Of a stretch of 64,000 nucleotides of DNA, positions 1-8,934 are shown piece after piece. This DNA comes from JACVRW01 sp963751105 (GTDB lineage: Bacteria > Actinomycetota > Thermoleophilia > Solirubrobacterales > Thermoleophilaceae). Within the stretch, counting starts at the first letter, position 1; each line of letters begins with the position of its first letter. A program made the position numbers and the translations under genes. Location of the stretch: positions 1,736,001-1,800,000 of the forward strand of contig CAVVTG010000002.1 of the NCBI GenBank assembly GCA_963751105.1, given 5' to 3'. The notes below the pieces were generated by a model. That model was not told where the DNA came from. It saw only the letters and a program-made list of their open reading frames with translations, and made no database searches.

Positions 1-589
1 TGCCGTTCTGGCGGATCGCGGCGCGGTGCTCGGGGGTGGAATAGCCGACGTTGGTCTCGAAGTCCCAGTCCGGGTGGCGCTCGGCGGCGCGACGCATGTA
101 GCGGTCGCGGCTCACCTTGGCCAGGACGGAGGCCGCGGCGATGGCGGCACTGCGGCAGTCGCCGTCGATCACCGCCCGCTGCTCGAAGCCGAAGGCCGGG
201 ACGTTGAAGCCGTCGACGAGACAGATCGTGCCGTCGCGCGCCACGCTCAGGAGCGCGGTGCGCAGCGCTTCCAGGTTCGTGTTGTGGAGGCCCCGGGAGT
301 CGATGCCGCGCACGCAGCGCGTGACGATCACCGAGCGCGAGGCGGCGCGCATCACGAGCGGGTAGAGCTCCTCGCGGGCCTCGGCGGTGTGCTGCTTCGA
401 GTCGTTGAGCTTGGACAGGGCCCGGCGGTCCGACAGGGTCAGGCGCTCGAGGTCGAACAGGACGGCGGCCGCCACGAGTGGCCCGGCCAACGAGCCCCGC
501 CCCGCCTCGTCAGCGCCGGCCACGTAGCGGCAGTCGAGATCCCGGTCGAAGGCGAACAGGCGCCGTCCGGTGCCGGTGCGGCGCTTCAT
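1..589 (-). CDS. rnhB: Ribonuclease HII (partial, runs off left edge)
   Basis: RNase HII removes ribonucleotides and RNA primers from RNA/DNA hybrids in the cytoplasm. The reading frame is open to the left edge, so the C-terminus is missing. The diagnostic block YVAGADEAGRGSLAGP lies near residue 22 and carries the first Asp-Glu pair of the DEDD metal site; later acids are seen in LVDGFN and in VSRDRYM. The start used is the ATG at 589 (MKRRTGTGRRLFAFDRD), typical of the family. An in-frame GTG at 700 would add a Pro/Ala-rich N-terminal extension and cannot be excluded. It is the last visible gene of the rplS-lepB-rnhB string. The roughly 250 bases up to lepB hold no other gene that I can support. 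Confidence 0.9.
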   Translation of the reverse strand, partial: MKRRTGTGRRLFAFDRDLDCRYVAGADEAGRGSLAGPLVAAAVLFDLERLTLSDRRALSKLNDSKQHTAEAREELYPLVMRAASRSVIVTRCVRGIDSRGLHNTNLEALRTALLSVARDGTICLVDGFNVPAFGFEQRAVIDGDCRSAAIAAASVLAKVSRDRYMRRAAERHPDWDFETNVGYSTPEHRAAIRQNG

Positions 590-839
590 GCGCGCGCGGC
601 GCCGCTGTGCCCTGCTGGCCGACCCTCCGCGGCCGGTGGCCGAGCCGCCCTCCGCGGGCGGCTGGTGCGGCGGCGTGTCGGCAGGCTCGGGGCTCCCCAC
701 TGGCGGCCGATCATAGGACCGGGCACGGCGGAATCGAGAAGCGTGGCTGGCGACAAGGCGAATCCGGACGGGAGCACAAGTTGACGGTGTCATGGAACCA
801 CAACCTGTGTTCGCGCCGGCGAAGCGAGGCTGCGACCCG

Positions 840-1454
840 CTACAGCAACCCGACGCGCCCGGGCGGCCAGTAGGTCATGAAGGCCTTCCCGATGATCCAT
901 TTCTTCGGAACGGGTCCCCACTCGCGACTGTCCGCGGACTCACCGCGGTTGTCGCCCATCATGAAGTAGTGGTCCTCGGGGACGGTGATCTCCCCGGGCA
1001 GGTTGCAGATCCCGCAGTTCGCATCGAGCTCCGCGAAGCTGGCGTCCTGGCGCCGGCCGTTGATGTAGACGGCGCCGTCGACCACTCGCAGACGGTCCCC
1101 GGGCAGGCCCACGACCCGCTTGATGAAGTTGGTGTCGGAGCGTTCCGGCGTGGGCTCGGGACAGGCGGTGTCGGAGGGATGCTGCACGCCGCAGGTGTTG
1201 GTGTCGGCGCCGGCCGGCGGCTTGAAGACCACCACGTCGTTGCGCCCCGGGTCGCCGAAGCGGAAGCTCACACGGTCCACGAGGACCCGCTGGCCCACCT
1301 CCAGGGTCGGCACCATCGACTCGCTCGGAATGCGAAACGGCTTGACGAGAAAGGCCTGGATGCCGAGCGCGAGCCCGAGCGCGACCACGACGATCGTGAC
1401 CAGCTCGACGAGCGATCCGCGGGTGCTCTTCTCCTTGCTGGTGCTGCGCGCCAC
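840..1454 (-). CDS. lepB: Signal peptidase I
   Basis: This is the type I signal peptidase that cleaves signal peptides from Sec/Tat-exported proteins at the membrane. It has 204 residues with a single N-terminal membrane anchor at about residues 16-36. The catalytic serine box PSESMVPTL places the nucleophile at Ser46, and the general base is Lys112 in NFIKRVVGLPGD. The C-terminal box MGDNRGESADSREWGPVP is intact. A Cys-containing insertion around residues 85-100 separates the two catalytic boxes. It lies 30 bases after rplS, on the same strand, and is probably cotranscribed. Confidence 0.95.
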   Translation of the reverse strand: MARSTSKEKSTRGSLVELVTIVVVALGLALGIQAFLVKPFRIPSESMVPTLEVGQRVLVDRVSFRFGDPGRNDVVVFKPPAGADTNTCGVQHPSDTACPEPTPERSDTNFIKRVVGLPGDRLRVVDGAVYINGRRQDASFAELDANCGICNLPGEITVPEDHYFMMGDNRGESADSREWGPVPKKWIIGKAFMTYWPPGRVGLL

Positions 1455-1484
1455 CCTGAGCCCTGTCAGGCTTCCGCCCGCGAC

Positions 1485-2156
1485 CTACGACTTGTCGTCG
1501 CCGGCCTGGGCCTCGCCGCCGGCGTCGGTGGCGGCGGCCTGAGCATCGGGAGCGTCCGGTGCCTCGGCGGGCGACTCCTCGGCGGGCGCTTCCTCGGCGG
1601 AATCACCGTTGCCCTCGGGGGTCGAGGAGGTCTCTGCCGTGTCGCCGCCGGCGGCCGCGCCATTGCCGGCGTCGGCGTCGGCGTCCGGAGCGCCGGCAGC
1701 CGGCTCGGCTTCGGCCTCCGCCACAGCGGTCTCCTCGGCCAGCGCCTCCTCACCTGGACGAGGGGCGTCATCCGGGAGCATCGCGCCGGGCTCGACGGTG
1801 GCGGCCTCTCCGGTCCAGCGGCGCTCGCGCACGCGCGAGGCGCGCCCGACCCGGTCACGCAGGTAGTAGAGCTTGGCTCGGCGCACGTCGCCGCGCGCGG
1901 CCACCTCGATGCGCTCGATCTTCGGGGAGTGCAGGGGGAACGTGCGTTCCACCCCCACGCCGAAGGACTGCTTGCGGACGGTGAAGGTCTCCCGCGCTCC
2001 GGAGCCCTGGCGCTTGAGGACGACGCCCTCGAAGACCTGGGTCCGGCGCCGCGTGCCCTCTACGACCTGGAAATGCACACGAACGCGGTCACCTGCCTGG
2101 AAGGCGGGAACGCGGCGCAACTGAGCGCGCTCGATGCTGTCGATCAGGCCGGACAT
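1485..2156 (-). CDS. rplS: 50S ribosomal protein L19 with long acidic tail
   Basis: L19 sits at the 30S-50S interface. The start is the ATG at 2156 (MSGLIDSIERAQLRR), the canonical L19 N-terminus; the frame stays open upstream but that part has no L19 similarity. Residues 1 to about 113 are the full L19 fold, including VFEGVVLKRQGSG and a RAKLYYLRDR end. Residues 116-223 form an Ala/Glu/Asp/Pro-rich low-complexity tail that nearly doubles the usual length of about 115. It follows trmD after a 116-base gap that contains a strong hairpin. Codon usage in the tail is in-frame and high-GC, so it appears to be truly translated. Confidence 0.93.
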   Translation of the reverse strand: MSGLIDSIERAQLRRVPAFQAGDRVRVHFQVVEGTRRRTQVFEGVVLKRQGSGARETFTVRKQSFGVGVERTFPLHSPKIERIEVAARGDVRRAKLYYLRDRVGRASRVRERRWTGEAATVEPGAMLPDDAPRPGEEALAEETAVAEAEAEPAAGAPDADADAGNGAAAGGDTAETSSTPEGNGDSAEEAPAEESPAEAPDAPDAQAAATDAGGEAQAGDDKS

Positions 2157-2198
2157 GAGTGAGTGAGGGCTTCGGTCTGCTTCGGGAGGCACAAGAAA

Positions 2199-2224
2199 GC
2201 GCGACCTCCCGGGAGCCGTCGCGC
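2199..2224 (-). terminator. Perfect hairpin in the trmD-rplS gap (terminator or attenuator)
   Basis: The arms GCGCGAC and GTCGCGC pair perfectly, and the inner CTCCCGGGAG is itself self-complementary. On the minus strand the stem is followed at once by TTTCTTGTG, a weak U-tract. It ends about 43 bases before the rplS ATG. It could be a partial intrinsic terminator or a leader structure that tunes L19 relative to TrmD. Confidence 0.5.
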
Positions 2225-2272
2225 CTGGGGCGCAATGGTAGCGACTCCTCCCCCACCCCTGCCCGCGAATCC

Positions 2273-2953
2273 TCAGGATTCGGTGCGGCCGCGCTCGCTG
2301 CTCCGTGCCAGCCGCCACTCCCGGATTCGAGCGTGGTCGCCCGAGAGCAGGACCTCGGGCACGGTGTGGCCGTGCCAGTCGAACGGCCTGGTGTAGTGCG
2401 GATACTCGGGTGAGCCGCCGAGCGCGGGACTGAAGGACTCCTCCACCGCGCTCTGGTCGTGGCCGAGAGCCCCGGGCAGCTTGCGCATCACCGCGTCGCA
2501 GACCACCATGGCGGCGAGCTCGCCGCCCGCGAGCACGTACGGGCCGATCGAGATGACGTCGGTGGCCAGGTGATCGTGGACGCGCTCATCGAAGCCCTCG
2601 TAGCGCCCGCAGAGCACGGTGAGCTCCGGCTCGGCAGCGAGCTCGGTGGCGAGCGCGTCGTCGAAGCGCCGGCCGCCCGGCGACAGCGCGACGATCCGCC
2701 GGCGCGCCGGCAGCTCGAGCGGGTCGGCCCGATAGCGCTCGCGCAGCGCAGACTCGACGACATCGACCCGGATCACCATGCCGGCGCCGCCGCCGTAGGG
2801 GGTGTCGTCGACCTGACCGGCCTTCATGGGGGTCGACTCGCGGAGATCCACGAGCGACAGGCTGTGGCCCAGCGCGAGCGCGTTGGCCACGTGGCGCTGC
2901 TCGCGAAACCAGGCGAACCAGGCCGGGAACAGCGTGATCACGTCGATGTTCAT
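2273..2953 (-). CDS. trmD: tRNA (guanine-N1-)-methyltransferase TrmD
   Basis: TrmD methylates G37 at N1 in tRNAs reading CUN, CCN and CGG codons, preventing +1 frameshifts, with SAM as donor. It has 226 residues. The N-terminus MNIDVITLFPAWF and the GGGAGMVIR loop are typical, and the trefoil-knot SAM site ISIGPYVLAGGELAAM is intact at about residues 137-152. The C-terminal helical region ends in RARSSERGR-like sequence. The ATG overlaps the rimM stop by 4 nt (ATGA), so translation is probably coupled. Its activity is notable here because several genes in this window carry apparent +1 frame breaks. Confidence 0.95.
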   Translation of the reverse strand: MNIDVITLFPAWFAWFREQRHVANALALGHSLSLVDLRESTPMKAGQVDDTPYGGGAGMVIRVDVVESALRERYRADPLELPARRRIVALSPGGRRFDDALATELAAEPELTVLCGRYEGFDERVHDHLATDVISIGPYVLAGGELAAMVVCDAVMRKLPGALGHDQSAVEESFSPALGGSPEYPHYTRPFDWHGHTVPEVLLSGDHARIREWRLARSSERGRTES

Positions 2954-3381
2954 CCGAGAAAGGCCTGGTTGACCCGGATCTCCCGGGCGTCGAGGTCGAT
3001 CCCCTCGATGGCATCGGACACGAGCGGCACGAGCCGGCCGTTGTCGAGCTCGAGCACGCTGCAGCTGGCGCCGTCGACGACCCTCGCCACGGTGCCGGCC
3101 CCCGGCACCGTGCAGCCCGTCAGGTCGGAGGCCAGGTACTCCCCCTCCTCGAGCTCCTCCTCCACCAGGATCAGCTCGGTGCGCAGCGGCCTCGGATCTT
3201 CGACCCCGGCGAGGCGGATCAGCGGCCGCTCGTCGGTGCCGGCTCGGCGGTCGACCCGGTGGCCGGATCCCGCCACCACCACCTCCGTACCCAGGGGGAG
3301 CGCGTGTCGCGCGTGGTCCACGCGAAAGCTGCCGTCCAGCCCGTGCGGCTTGCCGACCCGGCCGGCGCTGACTAGCGTCAA
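2950..3381 (-). CDS. rimM: Ribosome maturation factor RimM
   Basis: RimM binds S19 and assists 30S head maturation. The recognisable N-terminus LVSAGRVGKPHGLDGSFRV is preceded by TTG at 3381, which overlaps the KH-gene stop as TTGA; this is the natural start. The product is about 143 residues, slightly short for RimM (usually 165-175), with the N-terminal barrel followed by a PRC-barrel half (EYLASDLTGCTV onward). The frame stays open upstream without any stop all the way to the rpsP start at 4176, which is unusual and is discussed in the findings. Confidence 0.88.
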   Translation of the reverse strand: MTLVSAGRVGKPHGLDGSFRVDHARHALPLGTEVVVAGSGHRVDRRAGTDERPLIRLAGVEDPRPLRTELILVEEELEEGEYLASDLTGCTVPGAGTVARVVDGASCSVLELDNGRLVPLVSDAIEGIDLDAREIRVNQAFLG

Positions 3382-3611
3382 TCGACGACGTCGACGAGCA
3401 CGCGGTTGCCCTGCCGAACCGCGGCGGCCTTCATGACGGTGCGCAGAGCGGCCACCGTGCGCCCGCCCCGGCCGATCACCTTTCCGGCGTCGTCGTCGGC
3501 CACCTGCAGTTCGAGAACGACCGTCCCGTCGTCCTCCTCGAAGGATTCGACGCTCACCTCGTCCGGATGGTCGACGAGCGACCGGGCGAGATAGGCGAGC
3601 AGGTCCTCCAC
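3378..3611 (-). CDS. khpA: KH-domain RNA-binding protein (KhpA/YlqC family)
   Basis: This small RNA-binding protein of 77 residues is normally encoded between rpsP and rimM in Gram-positives. The single KH domain has the GxxG loop in KVIGRGGRT at about residues 44-52. The GTG start at 3611 fits the family N-terminus (EDLLAYLARSLVDHPDEV), and a TAG in the same frame stands directly before it. Its stop overlaps the rimM TTG by 4 nt. It lies entirely inside the stopless rpsP-rimM open frame, but in a different phase. Confidence 0.9.
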   Translation of the reverse strand: MEDLLAYLARSLVDHPDEVSVESFEEDDGTVVLELQVADDDAGKVIGRGGRTVAALRTVMKAAAVRQGNRVLVDVVD

Positions 3612-4176
3612 CTACGTCGGAGCTGGAGTCCGCCGGCTTGTCCGCGTCGGCGGAGTCGTCGGGCGCCGGGGCGTCGGCGGCCTCATCGGCGGCCTCGCGC
3701 GGCGGGGCGCCCTCGCTCGGAGGCTCGATGACGGCCTCGTCACCGGAGATGTCCTCGCCGGGCGGCCCCTGCTCCTCGCCGGGCGGCTGCTGCTCCTCGC
3801 CGGGCGCCTCGGCCTCGGGGACGTCCGCCTCGGGCGGCTCGGCCTCGGGGACCTCGGCCTCGGGAGCCTCCTCCGCGGCGGGCGGCGGTGGCTCCGGCAG
3901 CGGCGGCGCGGCGGAGGTCTTCGGGTCGGCGGTCAGGCCCTTCGCGTGTGCCTTGACCAATTGCTTGACGGTGCCCGTGGGCTGGGCGCCGCGGGCGACC
4001 CAGTGCTGGAAGCGCTCCTCGTCGATGAGGATCGTCGAGGGGTCGGTCTGAGGGTTGTAGTGACCGATCGTCTCGATGAAGCGGCCATCGCGCGGCGAGC
4101 GCTGGTCGGCGACGACCACGCGCCAGATCGGATTCTTCTTGCTCCCCACGCGGGTGAGTCGGACTCGAACGGACAT
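3612..4176 (-). CDS. rpsP: 30S ribosomal protein S16 with long acidic tail; own stop codon not found
   Basis: S16 is a core 30S protein. Residues 1 to about 80 are canonical (MSVRVRLTRVGSKKNPIWR, then HYNPQTD and QPTGTVKQL). From about residue 85 to 188 there is a Pro/Glu/Ala acidic tail with PEAE-like repeats, far longer than the usual total of 80-160 residues. In the S16 frame no stop occurs at the tail end. The frame crosses the KH gene out of phase and joins rimM in phase, giving a nominal 408-codon ORF (2950-4176). A one-base shift near 3612-3640 would end S16 at the TAG immediately before the KH start. I place the end there by inference. Confidence 0.8.
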
Positions 4177-4190
4177 ACGACCGGGAGAGG

Positions 4191-5519
<1,329 letters not shown>

Positions 5520-5559
5520 CAGTCTCTGAGGCTAGCCCACCCGGGCTGGAATCCGGTCC

Positions 5560-6489
5560 TCAGCGCGGGGGCAGGGCCTCGGGCGGCGGAGGTGGCGGCG
5601 GCGCGTCGTCGGCGGGTCCGCTGTCGGCCTGGGGGATGATCGAGCCGATGTTGGCCAGCGCCTGGGTCACCTCGCTCGGGATGATCCAGACCTTGTTCGA
5701 CGCGCCCTCGGCGATCTTCGGGAGGGTCTGCAGGTACTGATAGGCCAGCAGCTTGGGATCGGCGTCGCCCTCGTGGATGGCGGCGAACACCGACTCGATC
5801 GCCTTCGACTGTCCCTGGGCCCGCAGGATGTCCGCTTCGCGGGCTCCCTCGGCGCGCAGGATCGAGGACTGCTTCTCCCCCTCGGCGGTGAGGATGTGGG
5901 ACTGCTTGACGCCCTCGGCCGTGAGGATGGCCGCGCGTTTGTCGCGCTCGGCCCGCATCTGCTTCTCCATTGCCTCCTGGATCGTGACCGGAGGATCGAT
6001 TGCCTTCAGCTCCACGCGGTTGACTCGGATACCCCAGCGGCCGGTGGCCTCGTCGAGCACCACCCGCAGCGCCGTGTTGATGTTGTCGCGCGAGGTGAGC
6101 GTGTCCTCGAGCGTCATGCCGCCGGCCACGTTGCGCAGCGTGGTCACCGTGAGCTGCTCGATGGCCAGGATGTAATCGGCGATCTCGTAGGAGGCCGCCT
6201 TGGGGTCGGTGACCTGGAAGTAGATGACCGAGTCGATCGAGACCGTCAGGTTGTCCTCGGTGATCACCGGCTGGGGTGGGAACGAGACGACCTGCTCGCG
6301 CAGGTCGATCAGGGGCCGCACGCGATCGATGTAGGGGATCACGATCGCGAGGCCGGCGTCGAGAGTGCGCTGGTAGCGGCCCAGGCGCTCCACGACCCCG
6401 GCACGGGCCTGCGGCACGATCCGGATTGCGCGCGCCAGGGTGAACAGCACCACCAGCGCTACGACGATGAGGACGATCAGTGCGGCCAT
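5560..6489 (-). CDS. SPFH/band 7 membrane protein (QmcA/paraslipin-like)
   Basis: This stomatin-like protein forms membrane microdomain scaffolds. It has one N-terminal membrane helix (residues 2-20), then the SPFH domain starting at RIVPQARAGVVERLGRY, and a coiled-coil with repeated ILTAEG/ILRAEG units (about residues 185-235) typical of the QmcA group. A proline-rich run of eight or so prolines ends the protein. It is paired with an NfeD gene 18 bases upstream on the same strand, a widely conserved partnership in membrane quality control. Confidence 0.9.
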   Translation of the reverse strand: MAALIVLIVVALVVLFTLARAIRIVPQARAGVVERLGRYQRTLDAGLAIVIPYIDRVRPLIDLREQVVSFPPQPVITEDNLTVSIDSVIYFQVTDPKAASYEIADYILAIEQLTVTTLRNVAGGMTLEDTLTSRDNINTALRVVLDEATGRWGIRVNRVELKAIDPPVTIQEAMEKQMRAERDKRAAILTAEGVKQSHILTAEGEKQSSILRAEGAREADILRAQGQSKAIESVFAAIHEGDADPKLLAYQYLQTLPKIAEGASNKVWIIPSEVTQALANIGSIIPQADSGPADDAPPPPPPPEALPPR

Positions 6490-6507
6490 TCTCGGTGTTG
6501 ATTCTCC

Positions 6508-6933
6508 TTATTCGGCGACGAGCGCCGTGGCGCCGTCGATCTTCATCACTTCGACCCGGGCTCCGGGCTCGTAGGAGTCGTCCTCGTCGTAGGCCCGCGC
6601 GGACCAGACCTCACCGGCCAGCTTGACCTGGCCGCCGTCGCGGTCCACCCGCTGCAGCACCAGCGCCTGCCCGCCCACCAGCGCAGCGGTGCCCGTGCGC
6701 AGCTGCCCGGGGGTGCGCAGGTGACGCCGGGCCACCGGCCGCAGCACGAGCAGCGAGGCCATCGACAGCGCGATGAACACGATCCACTGCACCGCCAGGC
6801 CACCGCCGGCGAGGGCCACCACCGCAGCAGCGGCCGCCGCGATCGCGACCGGGCCGAGGAAGAACCCGAGCGTGAGGATCTCGCCCACAGCCAGGAGGCC
6901 GGCCGCGATGATCCACAGGACCCACTCATCCAT
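6508..6933 (-). CDS. NfeD-family membrane protein
   Basis: NfeD proteins partner SPFH proteins. This is the short form of 141 residues without a protease domain: two to three membrane segments (about residues 5-22, 28-45 and 47-66) followed by a C-terminal OB-fold (GTAALVGGQALVLQRVD to EVMKIDGATALV). It lies just upstream of the band 7 gene and is almost certainly cotranscribed with it. Confidence 0.88.
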   Translation of the reverse strand: MDEWVLWIIAAGLLAVGEILTLGFFLGPVAIAAAAAAVVALAGGGLAVQWIVFIALSMASLLVLRPVARRHLRTPGQLRTGTAALVGGQALVLQRVDRDGGQVKLAGEVWSARAYDEDDSYEPGARVEVMKIDGATALVAE

Positions 6934-6952
6934 GTCCCGCGAATTCTAGGGA

Positions 6953-7816
6953 TCAGGTAAGGCTTTCCCGCGTGCCCGAGCCACGCGCCGGGAGGTCGCG
7001 CGGCCCCCGCAGCGGGGTCGTCAGCAGAGCTCGGGCCCGGCTCGAATCGAGCACGCAGCAGGCGGGCCGGTCCAGTCCCGACTCGGCGAGGCTGCCGCGC
7101 CGGATGCCCGCCGGCGGCACAGCGTGTGCGTCCGCCACGAGGCAGGCGAGCCCGTAGCGGCTGACCGGCTCCGGCCCGGCCACGTGCAGCAGGCCCCGCT
7201 CGTCGCGTCCGGCGAGCTCGAGCAGAGCGCGCGCTAGATCGCCCACCAGCACGGGCGAGCGCAGCTCGTCGTCGAAGAAGGTCATCTCGGTCTCGCCCGC
7301 GGCCGCCCGCAGCGCCGCCAGCTCGTGGCGACCGGGCGACGATGCTCCGACCATCAGCGACGTTCGCACCACCAGGGCTGCGGGATGAGCCGCCGACACC
7401 CGCTGCTCGGCGGCCAGCTTCGAGTGTCCGTAGGGGCTGACCGGGTTGGGGCGATCCGACTCCCGGTAGGGCGCTGACGCCGTGCCGTCGAAGACGAGGT
7501 CGGTGGAGAGGTGGATCAGCCGGGCCCCGACGCGCGCCGCGGCGACCGCCACGACCTCGGAGCCGAGCACGTTGGTCTCCTCCGCCTCCGGCCCGTCCTG
7601 CAGGTACGCGGTGTGGACCACGGCCTCGGGACGCAGCCATTCGAAGGCGGAGTCCACCGCGGCGCGATCGCGCACGTCGAGCCGCAGCCAGTCGACTCCG
7701 GGAAGGGGCTCGGGCTCGGTGGTCAGATGGGTGGCCGCCACCCCGGGGACGGCCGCCCGCAGAAGCTCGCCGCCCAGGTACCCGCTGCCACCGGTGACGA
7801 GCAGCCCCCGGCTCAC
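6953..7816 (-). CDS. NAD-dependent epimerase/dTDP-4-dehydrorhamnose reductase-like (RmlD family)
   Basis: This short-chain dehydrogenase has 287 residues. The Rossmann motif VTGGSGYLG is at residues 7-15, the STDLVFDG stretch matches RmlD, and the catalytic YGHSK (YxxxK) follows. RmlD makes dTDP-L-rhamnose, but no rmlA/B/C genes are nearby, so the substrate may differ, for example another nucleotide sugar or a methionine adenosyltransferase beta-like role next to a sulfur-amino-acid enzyme. The start overlaps the stop of the PLP enzyme by 4 nt. Confidence 0.82.
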   Translation of the reverse strand: MSRGLLVTGGSGYLGGELLRAAVPGVAATHLTTEPEPLPGVDWLRLDVRDRAAVDSAFEWLRPEAVVHTAYLQDGPEAEETNVLGSEVVAVAAARVGARLIHLSTDLVFDGTASAPYRESDRPNPVSPYGHSKLAAEQRVSAAHPAALVVRTSLMVGASSPGRHELAALRAAAGETEMTFFDDELRSPVLVGDLARALLELAGRDERGLLHVAGPEPVSRYGLACLVADAHAVPPAGIRRGSLAESGLDRPACCVLDSSRARALLTTPLRGPRDLPARGSGTRESLT

Positions 7817-8934
7817 GGAGAGCCGAGCGCGCGCTCCACGTCGGCGAGCAGGTCGGCGGTGTCCTCGCAGCCCGCGGACATGCGGATGAAGCCGGGCGGC
7901 ACGTCATCGCCCGCCCAGCGGGCGCGGCGCTCGGCCGTGGTCTGCACGCTGCCGAAGCTCGTGGCGTCGGTCACCAGTCGCGCCCGGGCCAGGAACGCGT
8001 CGGCGCGCTCCTGGCTCCCGAGGTCGAAGGACAGCACCATCCCGTAGCCGCGCATCTGGCGGCGCGCCACCTCGTGGCCCGGATCCCCGGGCAGGCCGGG
8101 GTAGGCCACGGAGACCACGTCGTCGCGGGCGGCGAGCAGGCGCGCCAGCGCGAGGGCGTTGTCGCTCCCCCGCTCGAGGCGCAGCGCCAGGGTGGGCAGG
8201 GAACGGTGCGCCAGCCAGGCCTCGAAGGGCCCGGGAATCGCCCCGCCGTCGCGGCGCCAGTCACGCAGGCTCTGCGCCCGCTCGGAGTCGCGGGTGGCCA
8301 GGTAGCCGAGCAGCAGGTCGGCGTGACCGCCCAGCTGCTTCGTGGCGCTGGTGAGCGTCACGTCGGCGCCCAGGTCGAGCGGGCGCTGGAGCAGCGGCCC
8401 GGCGGTGGTGTTGTCGACCACGGTGAGCGCCCCGGTGGCGCGCGCGGTCTCGGCCAGCGCGGCGATGTCGTAGACCTCGAGCTTGGGGTTGGAGGGCGTC
8501 TCGAGCCAAAGCATCACGGCGCCCTGCGCCGCCTCGGCCAGCCGCTCGGGCGGCGCCAGGCGCACCTCGATCCCGCGCGCGTCGAGAAAGGTGGTCGCGA
8601 AGCGCCGGATGCCGAGGTAGCAGCTCTCGTCGATCGCGATCGCGTCGCCGGGGCGGGTCTGCGTCAGGAGCAGCGCGGTGGCCGCGGCCATGCCGGAGGA
8701 GAACAGCACGGCCTCGGCGTCCTCCAGCTCGGCCAGGGCGGCCTCGTAGCGCTGCCAGGTCGGGTTGCCGTAGCGGGTGTAGGAGTAGGGCGCCTCGGCC
8801 GGGTCGCCGATCACGTGGAACGGCGCCGCGAACACCGGGCCGGGAAGGAAGGGCTCGCCCTGCTCGGGCTCGGGCAGCCCGGCGCGCACCACGCGGGTGC
8901 TGTCGCCCCGCCTGTTCTCGCCCGCGCCGCTCAC
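7813..8934 (-). CDS. Cystathionine gamma-synthase/lyase family PLP enzyme
   Basis: This fold-type I PLP enzyme of the Cys/Met metabolism family has 373 residues. The phosphate-binding SSGMAAATALL is at about residues 79-89, the Asp of TVVDNTTAGP pairs with the cofactor ring, and the Schiff-base lysine is Lys199 in TSATKQLGGHAD. The GTG at 8934 overlaps the ftsY stop as GTGA, which fixes the start; the frame is open further upstream but is only a shadow of ftsY. Whether it is a gamma-synthase, gamma-lyase or another member cannot be told from sequence alone. Confidence 0.87.
   Translation of the reverse strand: MSGAGENRRGDSTRVVRAGLPEPEQGEPFLPGPVFAAPFHVIGDPAEAPYSYTRYGNPTWQRYEAALAELEDAEAVLFSSGMAAATALLLTQTRPGDAIAIDESCYLGIRRFATTFLDARGIEVRLAPPERLAEAAQGAVMLWLETPSNPKLEVYDIAALAETARATGALTVVDNTTAGPLLQRPLDLGADVTLTSATKQLGGHADLLLGYLATRDSERAQSLRDWRRDGGAIPGPFEAWLAHRSLPTLALRLERGSDNALALARLLAARDDVVSVAYPGLPGDPGHEVARRQMRGYGMVLSFDLGSQERADAFLARARLVTDATSFGSVQTTAERRARWAGDDVPPGFIRMSAGCEDTADLLADVERALGSP

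Noticed and set aside
26..784. Long plus-strand open frames antisense to rnhB, lepB and other genes
   Set aside because: High-GC DNA leaves antisense frames open. Their Arg/Ala/Gly-rich translations show no family signature, and the minus-strand genes explain the region.
3638..4051. Plus-strand Ser/Gly-rich open frame opposite the S16 tail
   Set aside because: It is the complement of the repetitive acidic tail codons and has no start context or homology.
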